64,000 nucleotides of DNA. Origin: Tetracladium setigerum (taxonomy: Eukaryota > Ascomycota > Leotiomycetes > Helotiales). Shown piece after piece: positions 38,886-51,076 of this stretch (positions are counted from its first letter, which is position 1; each line of letters begins with the position of its first letter). The DNA lies in the NCBI GenBank assembly GCA_031472005.1, contig PZJY01000001.1, forward strand, positions 4,030,001 through 4,094,000, in the 5' to 3' direction. Made by a program: the position numbers and the translations under genes. The notes below the pieces were generated by a model. The model did not search any database and was not told the origin of the DNA. It worked only from the letters and a program-made list of their open reading frames with translations.

Positions 38886-40204
38886 CTACTTCTCCCTAGC
38901 CCCCGGCTCCACCACCACCACAACAACCAAACTCGTAACCATCAACGCAAACGTCACCAGCGCTACCACAACAATACTTCCCCTACTAGCCGGAAACTTG
39001 CCGCGTATAATCCAATGCTGCGATTCAAAGTAGCGGTGGAAACCGATGAAGAGCATGACGATGCTGATGCCGAGGAAGGTTGCGCCGAGAGGTTTGCCCA
39101 TGGAGCGGAGGCGGACGTAGCGGTCTGTTCCGTGGGATGAGGAGGAGGAGGAGACGTTGAGACGGAATCTGTTTGGTGCCACCCATTGTGGGTGGGAAGT
39201 TAGTGGGTGTGGAAGATGTTTGAGGGAGGGGAGAAGAGGAAGAGGGGGGAGGAGGAAGAGGGAGGGAGGGGATATGTACAATTGTGTGATAGCGATTCCA
39301 ATTGAAGCAAAAGCTAGTGAGGTTCTCAACCAAGCCAGGAATGTCCGTTCTACATGACACGAATTAGTTAGCATAAGTAAGGGGGGTATTTAATTAGCAC
39401 CAGTACACGGTATCCGATCTCACAAACATAATAGAGTTTAGAGAGAAGAAGGAGGGAAAAACAAACCAAGCGCCAAATGATCCCTCGCTACACTCCCCTT
39501 ATTCTCCAACTCAATACTCCCATATTTATTCAACACCTTCCCCCACCAGCCCTGATGTTCAGCAGCCTCATCCTCCTCATTCTCCTCCCTCTCCTCCTCT
39601 CTTCTCCTCCCCGTTTCTTCACCCCTCTATCCCCTCCGCCACCTCCGCCACCACCACCACCACTGCCAGAATTCTTTAACCTCTGCGGACTCGTCGCCGT
39701 TGTCGACTGATAACTCATATTATTCCTCCCTGATTTCCTCATGATATTCGTCGATTCGTCCGCACTGCTTTCTGTTTCCAGATCCCTCGGCCCTCCTCTC
39801 CTCTCATCACTCGAACTACCCATTATTCTGCCTGTGTGGGTGTTGGTATGGTGAATGCTTCCTCCTGCTCCTCCTGCACTTCCGATAAAGACCGCGGTAT
39901 TGCTACTGCTGCTTCTTTCCCGCTCTTCGGTAGGATGGTGAGTAGCGCGGTTCTCGCTCGTGTGTGAATTGGACGTCACTACTTGCAAGGGATCTGAATA
40001 TTCGATTTCGTTTCTGTTCCCGTTTCCGTTGTCAATCTCACCACCGCTCTTCCTTCCCTCTCCGCCAGCAGTAGTCGTCCCATTATTATTCGATTTAATC
40101 GAAGACGCACTCCCGACTACTCGCTCGTGCTTACCCGTTAACGCCGCCGCCCCTCCTTCTCCTCCTCCTCTTCCTCCCTCCTCTCCCCTTGCCAATGATG
40201 CCAT
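38886..40204 (-). CDS. DUF202-domain membrane protein, one frame break
   Basis: Small membrane domain of the DUF202 family, also found at the end of vacuolar transporter chaperone proteins. Exons 40204-39467 and 39349-38886 join as ARDHLALERTFLAWLRTSLA, the family signature, and continue through GKPLGATFLGISIVMLF and GFHRYFESQHWIIRGKFPASRG. Three membrane segments are visible: LAFASIGIAITQLYI, FLGISIVMLFIGF, and VVVALVTFALMVTSLVVV. A long Gly/Ser/Asn-rich N-terminal half looks disordered. A proline/leucine-rich insertion of about 45 residues separates the first two membrane segments. One frame change is needed, which a single extra C in CCCC at 39609-39612 repairs, giving 1203 nt (400 aa). 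Function is unknown. Confidence 0.85.
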
Positions 40205-42220
40205 TAAGCTGCTAGCTTAGCTTAGCTGCTGCCCTGCACAACTTTTCTTTTCTTTTTTCTTTCTGTGATGCAAGCAGGGGCGTCCGAATTCTCCGGGGTG
40301 GTTTCGAAAGTGCGAATTGTCCAATGGTGTTACGGCTGGTGTTGAGCGTCGAGTGAGGAGGGAAAGATATTCGCAATCCGAGCTAAGGATCACCAGACCA
40401 CGAGCGGCGGTTGAAAGAGCTGGGCCTAGGGGAGAGAATTGCCGGGCGGTGTGAGGGTGACGGGCCAATAGGGGAGCAAGGTCGATCCCGAGAATGGTGG
40501 GGTTTTTGGGGGTTGTTTAGGGGTCCCGCGGAGGTTGAAGATGAGGTAAGTTTTGGAGTTTGACAGGTTTTGGATCAACAATGACGATGGCTTTGTCGTA
40601 GAAAAGAGAAGATACTGTATAGGTCCTTTTATATTGAAGGTTGACTTCGATGGTAGGCAAATGGAATTTCGTTTAATAATGGATAACAGGCGACGGTACT
40701 GTACTGTACTGTCGAGGACTTTGTCGATGGGAAATACTGGATGGAGAACGTACTACCGTACCTAGTGTCGGTTTCCTGGTCTCGTGCAGCCTTCCTTCTC
40801 CACGATTCCTGCACGATTCGTACTCCGTACAGAGAAAGGGAGAACTTGTAGCCGAAAGAGAACACAAGTACTGTACCTCTTTCTTGGAAAGAAAGTGAGA
40901 ATACCTACTATATTACGCATGATTTTTTAATACCGTTACTAATAGATGAATAGATTTTTGGGAACTTCATCAAATCGGATTCCTACGAAACTAAAGGAGC
41001 TACTTGTAGAAAATAAGGGACCTAAGGTAAAGTACCACACACTTCGCTTCTACAATAAAGCAGTCGGACAGGAAAAGATATATATGGACAAAACTTAGCT
41101 CACCTCGCATGAATGGGTACCGTAGCTCCAAGTAACTAATCGTAAGTCCTCACAGTAAAAGGTCAACATTGACAACACAAAAATGCAACTCACTGTGGCA
41201 ATGGAACGTATTACCACCTCAACATCTCGACAGAGTCAAATAGGGCAAGGAACAAGTTTTTTTTGTGTTTTTTGAAAGAGCATTTAGGTTTATTGTACAG
41301 AAAGTGTGGGCCGACTTGCGAGTTTACTTCGTTCGTGTCTGAATCAGTAGCAAACCAGATTGTTGTGATTTGAAACGCTTCTTCTTCTTCTTTCCGGCAT
41401 CGCCATTCCCCTCTTCTCCTTTCTCGCTAAGATCGCTCATTCAATCACAAAAAAAAAAAACATCATATCTCTGGCACAAGTTTGAAATTGATACTCTTGC
41501 AGGCCCGCCACAAGCACGAAATATCCATGATTGAGTTTTTGCTTTTTCTTGATTCCTTTTCTTCTTCTCCTGGAGCAAGGTTCGGCGAAAGACCCGAATG
41601 AAAGAAAGGGGGAATCTGTTCCTCTGAGGGGTGTACAAAAAAATCCGTTTGGGAAGATAGATAGGCAAAGTAGGTGAGGCCAGCCGCAGTCAGAGCAGTG
41701 GTAATGATGACGATGATTGATGAAGAACAAATCTTGTAGAGATTTCGGGGACAACAGCCCGTGCCATGTTGATGGAAGTCGAGCCGCGTATAACCAAGGC
41801 TGGGTCGCACGGTTCAAAGGTATCCGGCCCTCCATCAAAAAGGGAGCGTTTTCGTAGGTAGGTTGAGCAAGCAAACAAAGCCATAGCTTTCCGACGCCAT
41901 GTCATCTACATCGACGCTTCTGAGAAACAGTATGCGGAACCACACTCAGCATCCAGACAATAAAAAAAAACATTAACAAGGTTGAAGACAAAGGAAAGAA
42001 GCCGAGGTGTGCGTGTCGGGAAGTCAGAAGGCGAGGTTCAGATCCTTCTAATTTGCTGGCAAATGGTCGTTTCGACATGGTGAGAAAAGCAGGTCCCAGA
42101 TATCGAGTGGTGCGCGCTCCGGAAAATCAAAGAAGCAACAGTCGTGATTCGCCATCGTTTCGATTGGCAAAGGTATGTGCACCAGAAAAAGTACGCCAAA
42201 GGAAATCACCATCTACACAT
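40205..42220. other. Intergenic between DUF202 and SUN-family genes
   Basis: 2 kb without a supported gene. A frame of 145 codons on the minus strand (41437-41874) has no family features. A TACTCCGTA motif lies at 40821-40829 and repeated GTACT units at about 40695-40710. Confidence 0.55.
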
Positions 42221-43583
42221 CTAGGAGAACTCGAAGTACGCCGATCCACCAGCTGCCACACCAACCTGTTGATTGTTAGTGAAAATTCAAATTCTTCTTT
42301 GCAATTAAACTTACTGTGCAACCAGTAGGTGCCACGCTGCCACCACTAACGTAGTTTCCATCCTTATATCCACAGCTGCCGCTAACATCTCCCTTAACTT
42401 CAATGTTGAAGTTAAGCTTTCCATCTGGGTTGGTTGGTGCATTGGGGAATAGGGAAATGTAGGTAACTCCGTCACCTCCACGACCGACTCCCATGTTGAC
42501 AGGTGCCCAGTTGCCCTTGTTAGAGCCGGCAACACCCCAATCGCAAGCCTCGTTAAGAGGAACTCCGGCATTGTTGATGTAGTATTGAGCAGAGGTTGGG
42601 GCACCTTGCCATTGGTAGTACTTGTTTTGATCTGGGTTACAGAGCTCGTATTCACCACCTGGCTGGGTGTTCAATGGGATGGTTTCAGACTCGGTTCCTG
42701 GGTAATCGGTACGGCAAACAGCAGCATTTTGGCTCAACTTGCTCTTAATTTTGATACCACCAACACCCGGAATACAGATTGTCTTGTCCTCAGGGCGAGA
42801 CAATTCAAGGTAACCGTCCTTGTTGCAGTAGAGACCTCCAATGGATTGGGCAGTGGCTCCTTGCGCGGCTGGCCATTGCGACTTCTGGTAACCGACTGGG
42901 CAAGCGTATGAGCAGAAGGAACCTGGGGTGCAGCCTTCGCCATCAATGGCAGTGTCGATGTGGCTGATTGAAGAATCGCTACCGAAGTTGAAGCCTGGCA
43001 CGCGTTGAATGCCAGACCATCCGCCGTGGTTGAGCCAGTCGAGGTAGATGGCGCCGTAGCTCGAAGGGAACTCTGTGCACTTGACCTTGCCGCTTGGGAA
43101 CTCGGAGTCAACTCCTTGACCTCCGCTTGGGGTGCTGTTATCGCTTGTTGGGGCCGCAGAGGTGGTGGTTGGAGGAGCTTCGGTTGTCGTGGTGGTAGTG
43201 GTTGGAGGGGCAGCAGTCGTAGTTGTGGTCTTCTTTGTAGTGGTGACAACTTTCTCGAAGAACTTGGCAGCTTGCTCCGCGGTGGTGGTTGTTGGCTTAG
43301 GAGCTTTGGATGTGGTGGTAGGAGATGGCTTGACGGAAGAGATCTTTTCGCCAACAAGAACGTACTTTCCATCCTTCAATCCAGCTTCAACATCGCCCCA
43401 GTTGACCTGCTCTCCGTTCAATTCATAAACCGTGACCGTGGGGCCTTCAACCTCGACGACCTTTGCTACGCGCTTTTCAACTGGAGAGGCATGGCGAGCA
43501 GGATGAACGTGGCGGTGGGCGTTATGGCCTTGAGCGACCGCAAGAGTAGCTGCGCCGACGATGGTGATGCTTGTGAACTTCAT
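42221..43583 (-). CDS. SUN-family secreted cell-wall protein (beta-glucan-associated)
   Basis: SUN-family (Sim1/Uth1/Nca3/Sun4) protein of 437 aa, secreted and associated with wall glucan. Members act in septation and wall remodelling. It has an N-terminal signal peptide (MKFTSITIVGAATLAVAQ), a probable Kex2 site (VEKR, about residue 38), and a Thr/Pro/Ala-rich linker suited to O-mannosylation (KKTTTTTAAPPTTTTTTTE). The conserved Cys-rich SUN domain begins near FPSGKVKCTEFPSSYGAI. It includes GSFCSYACPVGYQKSQWP, GGLYCNKDGYL, and ends APTGCT plus a 15-codon last exon reading AAGGSAYFEFS. The intron is 42266-42314. No frame breaks were found. Confidence 0.93.
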
Positions 43584-46500
43584 TGTGAAAAAATAGCGAA
43601 CTCGTAAAGATGGATGATGTTACAACTATCGTACTGCAGGTCCGTGAGGATGTTGTCGCAATCAAGATCTGGGAAGCAGACTGGAGATTAGCATTCCATA
43701 TCACAGCAGGCTGGGTTTGGAGGGAGCCAGCGCATTCAAGCGATTGAAGCTTTGCTGTCGCTCAGCAGACATACATTGACTTGCGACTCGATGCCTTGTT
43801 GGGAGATGACCTCGATTATTGAAGCTTTGGAGTGATCCTTTGTAGGTATTGGCGAGAGGGCTTTCTTAGAGATTGATTATTTGGATTGGGACGGATGTTG
43901 TTCAGTGCAGATGAGATGTTCCAAATGAATGTGGTAGAGAGTCGAGACTCTCAGAGTTGGGAGGGAACTTGGAAGGGAGCGAAGGACCGCGAGGAAACCA
44001 AATCAATCGTGAAGTTGTTCGAAGGTGAAGAGGAGGGTGAGGAGGAGGAGGTGAGGGCGAGAAGGGGAGCGAGCGAGCAGACCGTACCGAAATTGGATGT
44101 TCCTGGCGCCAATCTTTTAGCGGCGGTCGTCCTCTTGGGGGAGGGAAAAGGGACGAACCAAAGAGGACAAAACTCCAGATGATGGCGAATGCTATTTTGG
44201 TGCTTTCTTTTGTGGACGTTGACACGACAATAATCAAAGAAGAAGATGAGATTGCTGATTTGTGATTTACAGTATGTTATTATGGGTGTTCAATTATTTG
44301 CAAGTTGATTCGAGTTATAGTCTTCGCCAACGCAGCGGTTGGAAGTCTACACCAAACCCCCAACCACTCGCCACGTTCACCTCGGGACTGGACCCAAGTC
44401 ACCAAGTGACAGCTGGTGGAACTCTCGTTGCATTGTTATTTACGGAAATCATTTCTGGAGTTGCATTTATTCGGACTACCAAGGAAGAAACCCACAAAGC
44501 CAAGAAGCCGTTCTCGTTCTCGTTCTCTTCCTATTAATATTACCACTACGACCATCCTCTCTCTGCAGCAACGGTGTTGATCGAAATAATATCCAAATGG
44601 CCAATTTCCAGGTCCAATCTCTCGTTTCCCTCTTGCCGACAAGCAGTCAGAGCCGTCTGTGCCGCCGAGACTCGAGGAGTTCGTCTCATCTCGGCCCATG
44701 ATCCAGACAACTTCTGCCCACGATGATTGCTGCTGCGTCCTTCCTTGACCACCACACCACCTCGTCCACGACCGAAATGACTGGATCACCCCGTCCACAC
44801 CTTTCCACGCATCTCACTGAATCTCACGGCTACTATTCCGATGAGACTGTGATAGCTCTCATATCGCTCAGCAACTCCAGGAAAAAGAAATCACTGAAAA
44901 CTTGACCTGCACTTGCATGTGGCTTGACCCGAGACCGATCGTCGTCATGCAGACGAAGTGGCCATCTCGAACCCATCACAATGGTCCACTTCTCTCCAAC
45001 CTCCTCATCCAACCTCCTCATTAACATTTTCAACATTATGACGGAGTGAACACGAAGGGGAACGTTCTTCTCGGCGACTCCTTGTCCCCAGCATGATGGT
45101 CGTCATCCCAGCCCGTGTACACAGCAACAATGGACAGAATGATGCTGAACTGCACTGTGCAGTATTATGCGAGGCATTTTCAGCTTGCGAGAATAGCAAG
45201 ACTTGCGTGCGACGCGCTGTACAGTACAGATCCTATGCGACCGTTGTCTTTCATCTTTCATGCCCAATAATGGCCATTAATGCCAGCACACTCCTGTCTC
45301 CTACTCTTGCTATCTCTCTCCACTGTTCTTCTTCAACTCCTCTCACCAGACCAGCCACCTCTCTCGGCTCACCATCATCATCGCCACCACACAAAAGGCG
45401 CATAAACAATCCAGAAATCCTCAATCCATCCTCATCTTTCGAGCGGAGTTGTTTCTCGAGCCATTGGCTGCTGACTCGCCCTGAAAATAGCATGCACAAC
45501 GTCTAATTTCCCCCTGACTAAATCCAGGCACCGTCCGCTGATTCGTCCACGCGTGCATTCCAAGCCTTCCAACTACTTTGGGTGCCGATCATGATTCCGA
45601 TGACAAGGGTGTCGTCAGCATCTTATCCATGTGCATGGCGGCGCAGTCGTCGAACAAACGGCGAGACTTCTTCAAGAAGTGAGATTCGAGATTTACGAGA
45701 TGCTTTCTGCTGCTGCATATTGTATACTCGTATCCACATTCAAATCATCGCATAGCAACTCTGAAACATAAAGGCCAAAATCTCTGGAACCTGTGGTTTA
45801 CGACACTTCGTTGACTTCAATGATGGCCAAGGACTTCTCAAGTGAGATCAACACCCCCTCTTCTCCCCCGCATGTAACAGCTCACTTGTTCTGAACTCTA
45901 TCGTCGATTCGTCTATGACTTCGCTGCGACTTGCAAGTGGCATCGCATCACTAGCTCAATCGCTCACCGTTCGGATAACCAAGCTTCCATTATTCCTTGT
46001 GTCATTAATCCCTCACCAGAATAGACGTTACCGTTGACCGCATGTTTTTGGCTTCCTTGGAAGTTCCAAGAGTGGTGTGGTGTACTGTCCTGTAGTGCAG
46101 TACAATAACTGCTCGTTTTGTGCGACCATCTCAATTCTAGGGAATCTATCTACAGTATCCCACGTTTTGTGCGATACAGTACACCTCGTCTTCTCGAGAC
46201 CGGGTACGCCATCTAGGTACAAAGACAAACACCGAGTTGTTGGATTCTTTAGTACACCTATTGATCGTAACAGTGCTGTCTCCCTTTCACGTGAATTGTA
46301 TTTACGGATAGTTACTTTAGTGTAACCAACAATAACTAACAGTTTAATTCTACAGAAGCCTCCCTTTCCCCAAAGTCGTCGCGGATGAACACGCAAGAAC
46401 CACGAGTAACACGTTTAGAAGAATCGATCAGTAAATCAGGAGGATCTTCAATCCGTCTAGACATATTGCCCACAATCCAGAGAATTGCTGGTCCGAAATG

Positions 46501-46764
46501 ATTTCAACATTGTGGTACTACCTCCATGAGCAGAGAACCTCACTTACAGGAACATATGTGCACGGAAAACATGAGACTACAGAGCTAGGAGATACAGCCG
46601 AGGACAGGATAGAGAGGCTATTGTCCAGATACCAACTGGAGTTCGATGCCCTCTCTTCCAATTGTTCTTATGCCCAAATCGAAACCTTGGAGCTCACCTC
46701 GAATATTACTCAAATTTTGACCTAGAGGAAGACCGTTGTCATTCTCTTTCCAATTGCAACAGCT
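43584..46764. other. Long upstream region of SUN gene and unassigned sequence
   Basis: Over 3 kb with no supported gene. A pair of small plus-strand frames (46385-46498 starting MNTQEPRVTRLEE, and 46498-46725 starting MISTLWYYLHEQ) might be exons of a small gene, but I found no clear splice between them. TACAGTAC-type motifs cluster at 45.22 and 46.17 kb. Confidence 0.5.
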
Positions 46765-47688
46765 CTACTGAGTGACTACAAGTGCAAGAGCGTTTGGACT
46801 AACCACCGGGCAAGTTTGAGAGTTAAGGGTGCGCTCTTCAGTGGCTTGCGTAGGCGCTGGGTTTCTGCCACGATATTGTGAAAGACTGGCACATGCAGAC
46901 GCAAAGAGAGGCGAAACTGCGAACAGGCTGTCCAGATCAGAGTTGTCGTCTTCGTCACTCTCATCTTCATCCTCATTGTCGAGGTCGACCCGGGTTGCAT
47001 CCCTTGAAACTGTAGCTGCTGTGCCTTTTATAAATGGTGAGCTCAGATAATTAGTTGCAGATGTTTTTGAGATAATATTAGTCAAACTGATAAGCTCGTT
47101 TCCATTTATTGATGGCTGATCAGTGGAGGTTGCAAGGAGATGGGTTTCGATGCCATCAACGCAAGATGAATCGACCTGATGACCGGCACAAATTTTAGAC
47201 AGTACCCTGAGCAGGTGCGCGGAGCATCCACTATCGACAAGAAAATTTGTTGCATGTATCCAGGATTGGAAGATCGGTTGAATCAAATTTTCCGTCAGAA
47301 AGTCGTTGGCCATTGCGAAAGTGCTTGGGACAAAGGGGAGGCGCCAAGACACATGTTGCAACGAATTTGGCGTGGGCCGCAATAGGATCCTGACACAAGG
47401 GAGTGGTAGCAACAACGGGATTCTGAGAACAGGTAGAGGCCATGGGACTCTGGAACAAGAGAATTTGGCAAAAACAAGGGAGTTATGGCAACAAGAGGGA
47501 GGGGCCACAATAGGATCCTTGCACAAGGAGTACCTGGCATAAGGAGATTCTGGCAGCGAGAAGCCAGTTTGGGCACAAGGGATTCTGGCAGCAACAGGTC
47601 GACTCTGGCACACTATGATTTTGGCACAAGAGGATATGACAATGATTGGGTTATTGTACAAGAGTGTACACCTGGCATTGACGTACAT
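46765..47688 (-). CDS. Doubtful open reading frame with acidic tail
   Basis: A frame of 307 codons. Its first third merely translates a degenerate short tandem repeat, which argues against coding. The last third contains an acidic run (DNEDEDESDEDDNSDLDSLF) and a WIHATNFLVDSGCSAH segment, which are more protein-like. There is no recognised family and no splice evidence. It may be the 3' exon of a decayed gene. It lies just upstream of a decayed HET gene. Confidence 0.2.
   Translation of the reverse strand: MYVNARCTLLYNNPIIVISSCAKIIVCQSRPVAARIPCAQTGFSLPESPYARYSLCKDPIVAPPSCCHNSLVFAKFSCSRVPWPLPVLRIPLLLPLPCVRILLRPTPNSLQHVSWRLPFVPSTFAMANDFLTENLIQPIFQSWIHATNFLVDSGCSAHLLRVLSKICAGHQVDSSCVDGIETHLLATSTDQPSINGNELISLTNIISKTSATNYLSSPFIKGTAATVSRDATRVDLDNEDEDESDEDDNSDLDSLFAVSPLFASACASLSQYRGRNPAPTQATEERTLNSQTCPVVSPNALALVVTQ
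47380..47640. repeat. Degenerate minisatellite, about 18-bp unit
   Basis: On the minus strand, about a dozen imperfect copies of a CTTGTTGCCAGAATCTC-like unit follow one another at 15-20 bp spacing. Clear copies on the plus strand read GGATCCTTGCACAAGGAG, GGGATTCTGGCAGCAACAGG and GGGACTCTGGAACAAGAG. Unit length and sequence vary, so the array is old or was built by irregular duplication. Confidence 0.75.
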
Positions 47689-48421
47689 TATGTGCGAATG
47701 GTTAGACTGGAGGCTTGGTGGACAACAAATAGAGGGCTCCGCAGAGTGATCGGTGGTATTCTTGGGAATTTTTTGGACTCAGATCCTCTGGAAGGACGAA
47801 ATGTATTATTTCGAACGGAGTCAAGAGTATCCTATCCATGGCTTCAAGAAGGCCTGTCTTCTAGCTGAAAAATGGAGGCTGACGAGAGGCTGATGCGGAG
47901 GCGCGGTCAAAATCGATATTCTTGAAGCAATGGAACTTGCCGTGGACTTGCCGATTCGTTGAGTTCCCTGCGACGAGAGATCTCGGCTGGGTTACCTGCT
48001 AAGTGACGATTGTATTCTTTTACATTCTAGTAAATTGCAGCAGCTCTTTCGTTGCAGTGCACAAGGAGGAGGAATTTTCTTTTGAGCCTGTAGAGGAAGG
48101 TCTTTCCTAGCACATAATCAAACTTGATCTTGGGATGTTTGCACTTGATCAGTCTCATGAAGTTCATGGAGTTTCTTTCGGAATAGCAAGTGCGGCTTGT
48201 CGGTTTTTAGTTAGTTCCACATGAACTTGAAGATGTGCCTGCTTTTGTTCCTGGGGCTGAGACCCGAGTCTGAGGCTATGTTGCCTGCCTCCTAATATAA
48301 ATTCCAAGTTTAAATAGGGCATGGCGCCCTTCTTTTGAGCGATCTGATACTGGCCCGTACCTTTGTATGAAAGAGGCATGTGTAGCATTAGGACTATCCA
48401 CGCAGCACTTCTCCTATCGCG
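47689..48421. other. Unassigned sequence upstream of HET relic
   Basis: No supported gene. Short frames only. This may contain the promoter of the decayed HET gene that follows. Confidence 0.5.
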
Positions 48422-49880
48422 ATGCTCTCCATACTCTCAGCGGCTGTCAATCGAAGGATTCCTCGTGGGATACGGTCGAAAATGCCCAATTTCACCTATG
48501 ATGGGGTCCCTCTCCCATCTTCACCCACCTGGATACGTCTCATAGACCTCTATCCTTCACATGTGGACGGCACTCTGGAGGTTGGCGCTACAAAGTCGTC
48601 TCCGCCCATTCAATGTCACATATACTGTGCGAATCTCAAGGAGCTACCTTCGTATACAGCCCTCTCGTATACATGGGGTCCACCTGATCGAACACACGCT
48701 ATCAACCGATCCAACCACGAGTTCCTCGTCACTCCGTCGCTTGCCACCGCTTTACAGAATATCCGCCACCGAAGCAAGGTTATCACGCTTTGGATAGACT
48801 AGATATGTATTAATCAAGAAAATAGCTCGGAGAAAATGCGCAGGTACCTTTGATGAGTCAAATCTACACTAAAGCACAGGAAGTCTTAATCTGGGTTGGA
48901 CCATTAGCCGATGGGTCAGATTCTCTGATGGATGCTTGGTATTATATAGGAGGAAAAGCGCAGCCCTAGGACCTTAAAGACTACCTCACGAAGAAGCGTT
49001 TCGCAGAGGACTAGCGGATTATAACAAAAGTGGAGCCCAACGACGAGATAACCAAGAAGTTCCACGAGATTTGCAGCGCTGGTGGCCAAACCTTTAACTT
49101 GAAGGCAATGATTGCGTGGTACAAGCGACAATAGTTTTCGAGGGTTTGGGTAGTGCAAGAATTTTGCCTTGGGCCTAATTCGGTCTTTGTCTGTGGAGAG
49201 AAGAGGGTTCCAATTGATAGGGTGATGCTCGCGCACCAGATTTTCTGTTCTTACATAGCAAACGCCAAAAACCCACCGGATACTTTGAGTGACATCCAGG
49301 TGGTGTTATCTCTTGACCCTATGCTCTCGCTATTTGCTGCAAGGAGAAGACGGCGCAGGTTCGACTCCAACGAGGGAACGGGAGATACTCTCTTTCAGCT
49401 GCTCCAAAGGCTTTATATCGGCCAATGCATATAAGCGACCGATCCCCGAGATAGGCTACTTGGTTTGCTTGCTTTAGCAATTGATACGGACAAGTTAGAG
49501 ATTAGGCCCGAATATATAATCTCGATAGTCGATCAAATCTACACTAATATTACTAGAGCTATTATACAAAGCGGTGAATTAGATTTACTTAGATTCGCAC
49601 AATTTCCTAAGAAGTGGAGAAGCTTCCCTTCCTAGGTACTAGACTAGTGCGCAGATATCTAGCCCTTATTTTCAAATCTTGGCCCAGCCCTTCTATCAAC
49701 AAAAGTATAACTTTTCGCTATATTAAGCAACAGTATGCTATCGCTATTCCCAACTAATAAGGAAAGATATCCAAGAGTCGAAGGATACGTCATAATGAAA
49801 TTAAGCGTGTTTACGGTCTATGGATTTACCCTAGTATCGATAGAGATAATAAACATTTAGCGTATCTTACTTACTTCTCT
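48422..49880 (+). pseudogene. Decayed HET-domain gene with RIP-like stop codons
   Basis: The N-terminal HET signature is clear (YTALSYTWGPPDRTH, then VTPSLATALQNIR, then KVITLWID followed by ICINQE). It continues as VPLMSQIYTKAQEVLIWVG, FSRVWVVQEFCLG and TDPRDRLLGLLALAIDTDK, to RFAQFPKKW near 49.61 kb. The frame is interrupted by TAG at 48800, 48967, 49012, 49132, 49633, 49645 and 49660, TAA near 49434, and a frame change near 48842. After the frame change the family sequence stays in a single frame through four stops to the TAA near 49434, so decay is mostly by substitution. Several stops stand where the family has Trp (before FSRVWVVQE; in the SWVxDW motif near 49633-49647), meaning TGG became TAG. 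The part beyond 49.4 kb is AT-rich. The gene is certainly non-functional as written. Confidence 0.9.
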
Positions 49881-50815
49881 TAAGTGAAGTCGCTCTATAT
49901 GATATCCGCGACTAAGAACTGCCACATCTATAAAAGCCCTTAGCGAAGAGCTAAAGGTTTCCGGTGTATTCCCATTGCCGCTGCGATATTTTAGTGCATC
50001 CCTTTAGTACTTGCTTATGTAGTAACCATAATCCACGACTCTCTCAAGCTGTTGCACAATTCGAAGCCAGCGATGTCAAACAGTATGGCCGAAATAGAAT
50101 ACGCTGTAGCAAACAATTAACCGTGCACTTGACAATGTCGACAACTCCAACAGAAAAAACTAGATGCCGCTACCCTGACCTTATCTAATATATATCACCC
50201 ACTTTGATACGTATTACTCTAATCAATCTAGATCCCAAGATTTTCATCCCACTTCCAATTTGCGCCTAAATTAGGTTCGAAGAACGAATCATCGTACGCT
50301 TCCTCGTCTGTAGCTGCAACTATATCTTAGTTTTGGTTAGATATAGCGGTTTGGGTTGTGTAAAGAGATCGCTTAGTGGTTACCTGGTAATCTTCATGTT
50401 CATGGTGCACTGCCTGCCACAGCCTCACAGCATCCCTGGTTTTCCAGTTTATCCGGGGTGTCCGCCCCAAAGGCTTCTTCCAAGGCCTCAGAAACGTTTT
50501 CTGAGAGAGAAAATGAGACCTTCTATTACTTATTTAAAGCGATGTCTCTGTCCGTCTTCCCCCAGCCAATGTGTCTATTCCTGGATCGATCATCAGTCTT
50601 CGCCAAATTAAGTCAGGTCCACACTCCATGCATAAAGATTGATCAACAACACTTCAATACGAAACATACGCACACAATCTAATATCCACGACTCCAATAA
50701 CCAACCAAAAACAACTCGAGTTGATCCAAATCACGGACAGACAGTATCTCAAAGCTTCAAGCTCGATAAAATTCAGTTACCGACCAGCCGCACTCCCTCA
50801 AACAGTTCATCAGAA
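49881..50815. other. AT-rich flank of HET relic and leader of next frame
   Basis: AT-rich with many stop codons on both strands, continuous in composition with the HET relic. No supported gene. Confidence 0.5.
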
Positions 50816-51076
50816 ATGGCGGATAAAAAAGAATACGATACATCTTCAACTATTAATGCGAAAAATCAAGAAGGAACGACGAAAATAATAGAGAAGAAAA
50901 GCTGGTGGAACTGGTTTGGTATCACGACTTCAGAGGTCATAGGTTCGGAACCGAAAAAACAGCGCGGTAGAAATGAGTGGGGAGGCAATCCCAAGTGTCA
51001 ATGTTGGGGAGTAGGAACACGAGGAGGCGATGATCTGTGGCCACAAGATAGAGTCTGCAAGAATCAGGCTCATTGA
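50816..51076 (+). CDS. Small hypothetical protein
   Basis: 86 codons from an ATG with a good context (AGAAATGGC). The first two thirds look protein-like, polar with a KKSWWNWFG motif. The C terminus (GGNPKCQCWGVGTRGG) is less convincing. One extra G in the GGGG near 50980 would instead give a short basic C terminus containing LGSRNTRRR, so a frame error like those elsewhere in the window is possible. Function is unknown. Confidence 0.4.
   Translation: MADKKEYDTSSTINAKNQEGTTKIIEKKSWWNWFGITTSEVIGSEPKKQRGRNEWGGNPKCQCWGVGTRGGDDLWPQDRVCKNQAH

Noticed and set aside
41437..41874. Open frame of 145 codons on the minus strand
   Set aside because: Low-complexity ends and no family features.
46765..47688. 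Retrotransposon protease (FLVDSGCSAH resembles a DSG active site)
   Set aside because: No gag, reverse transcriptase or integrase motifs nearby, and the surrounding residues do not fit the protease fold pattern.
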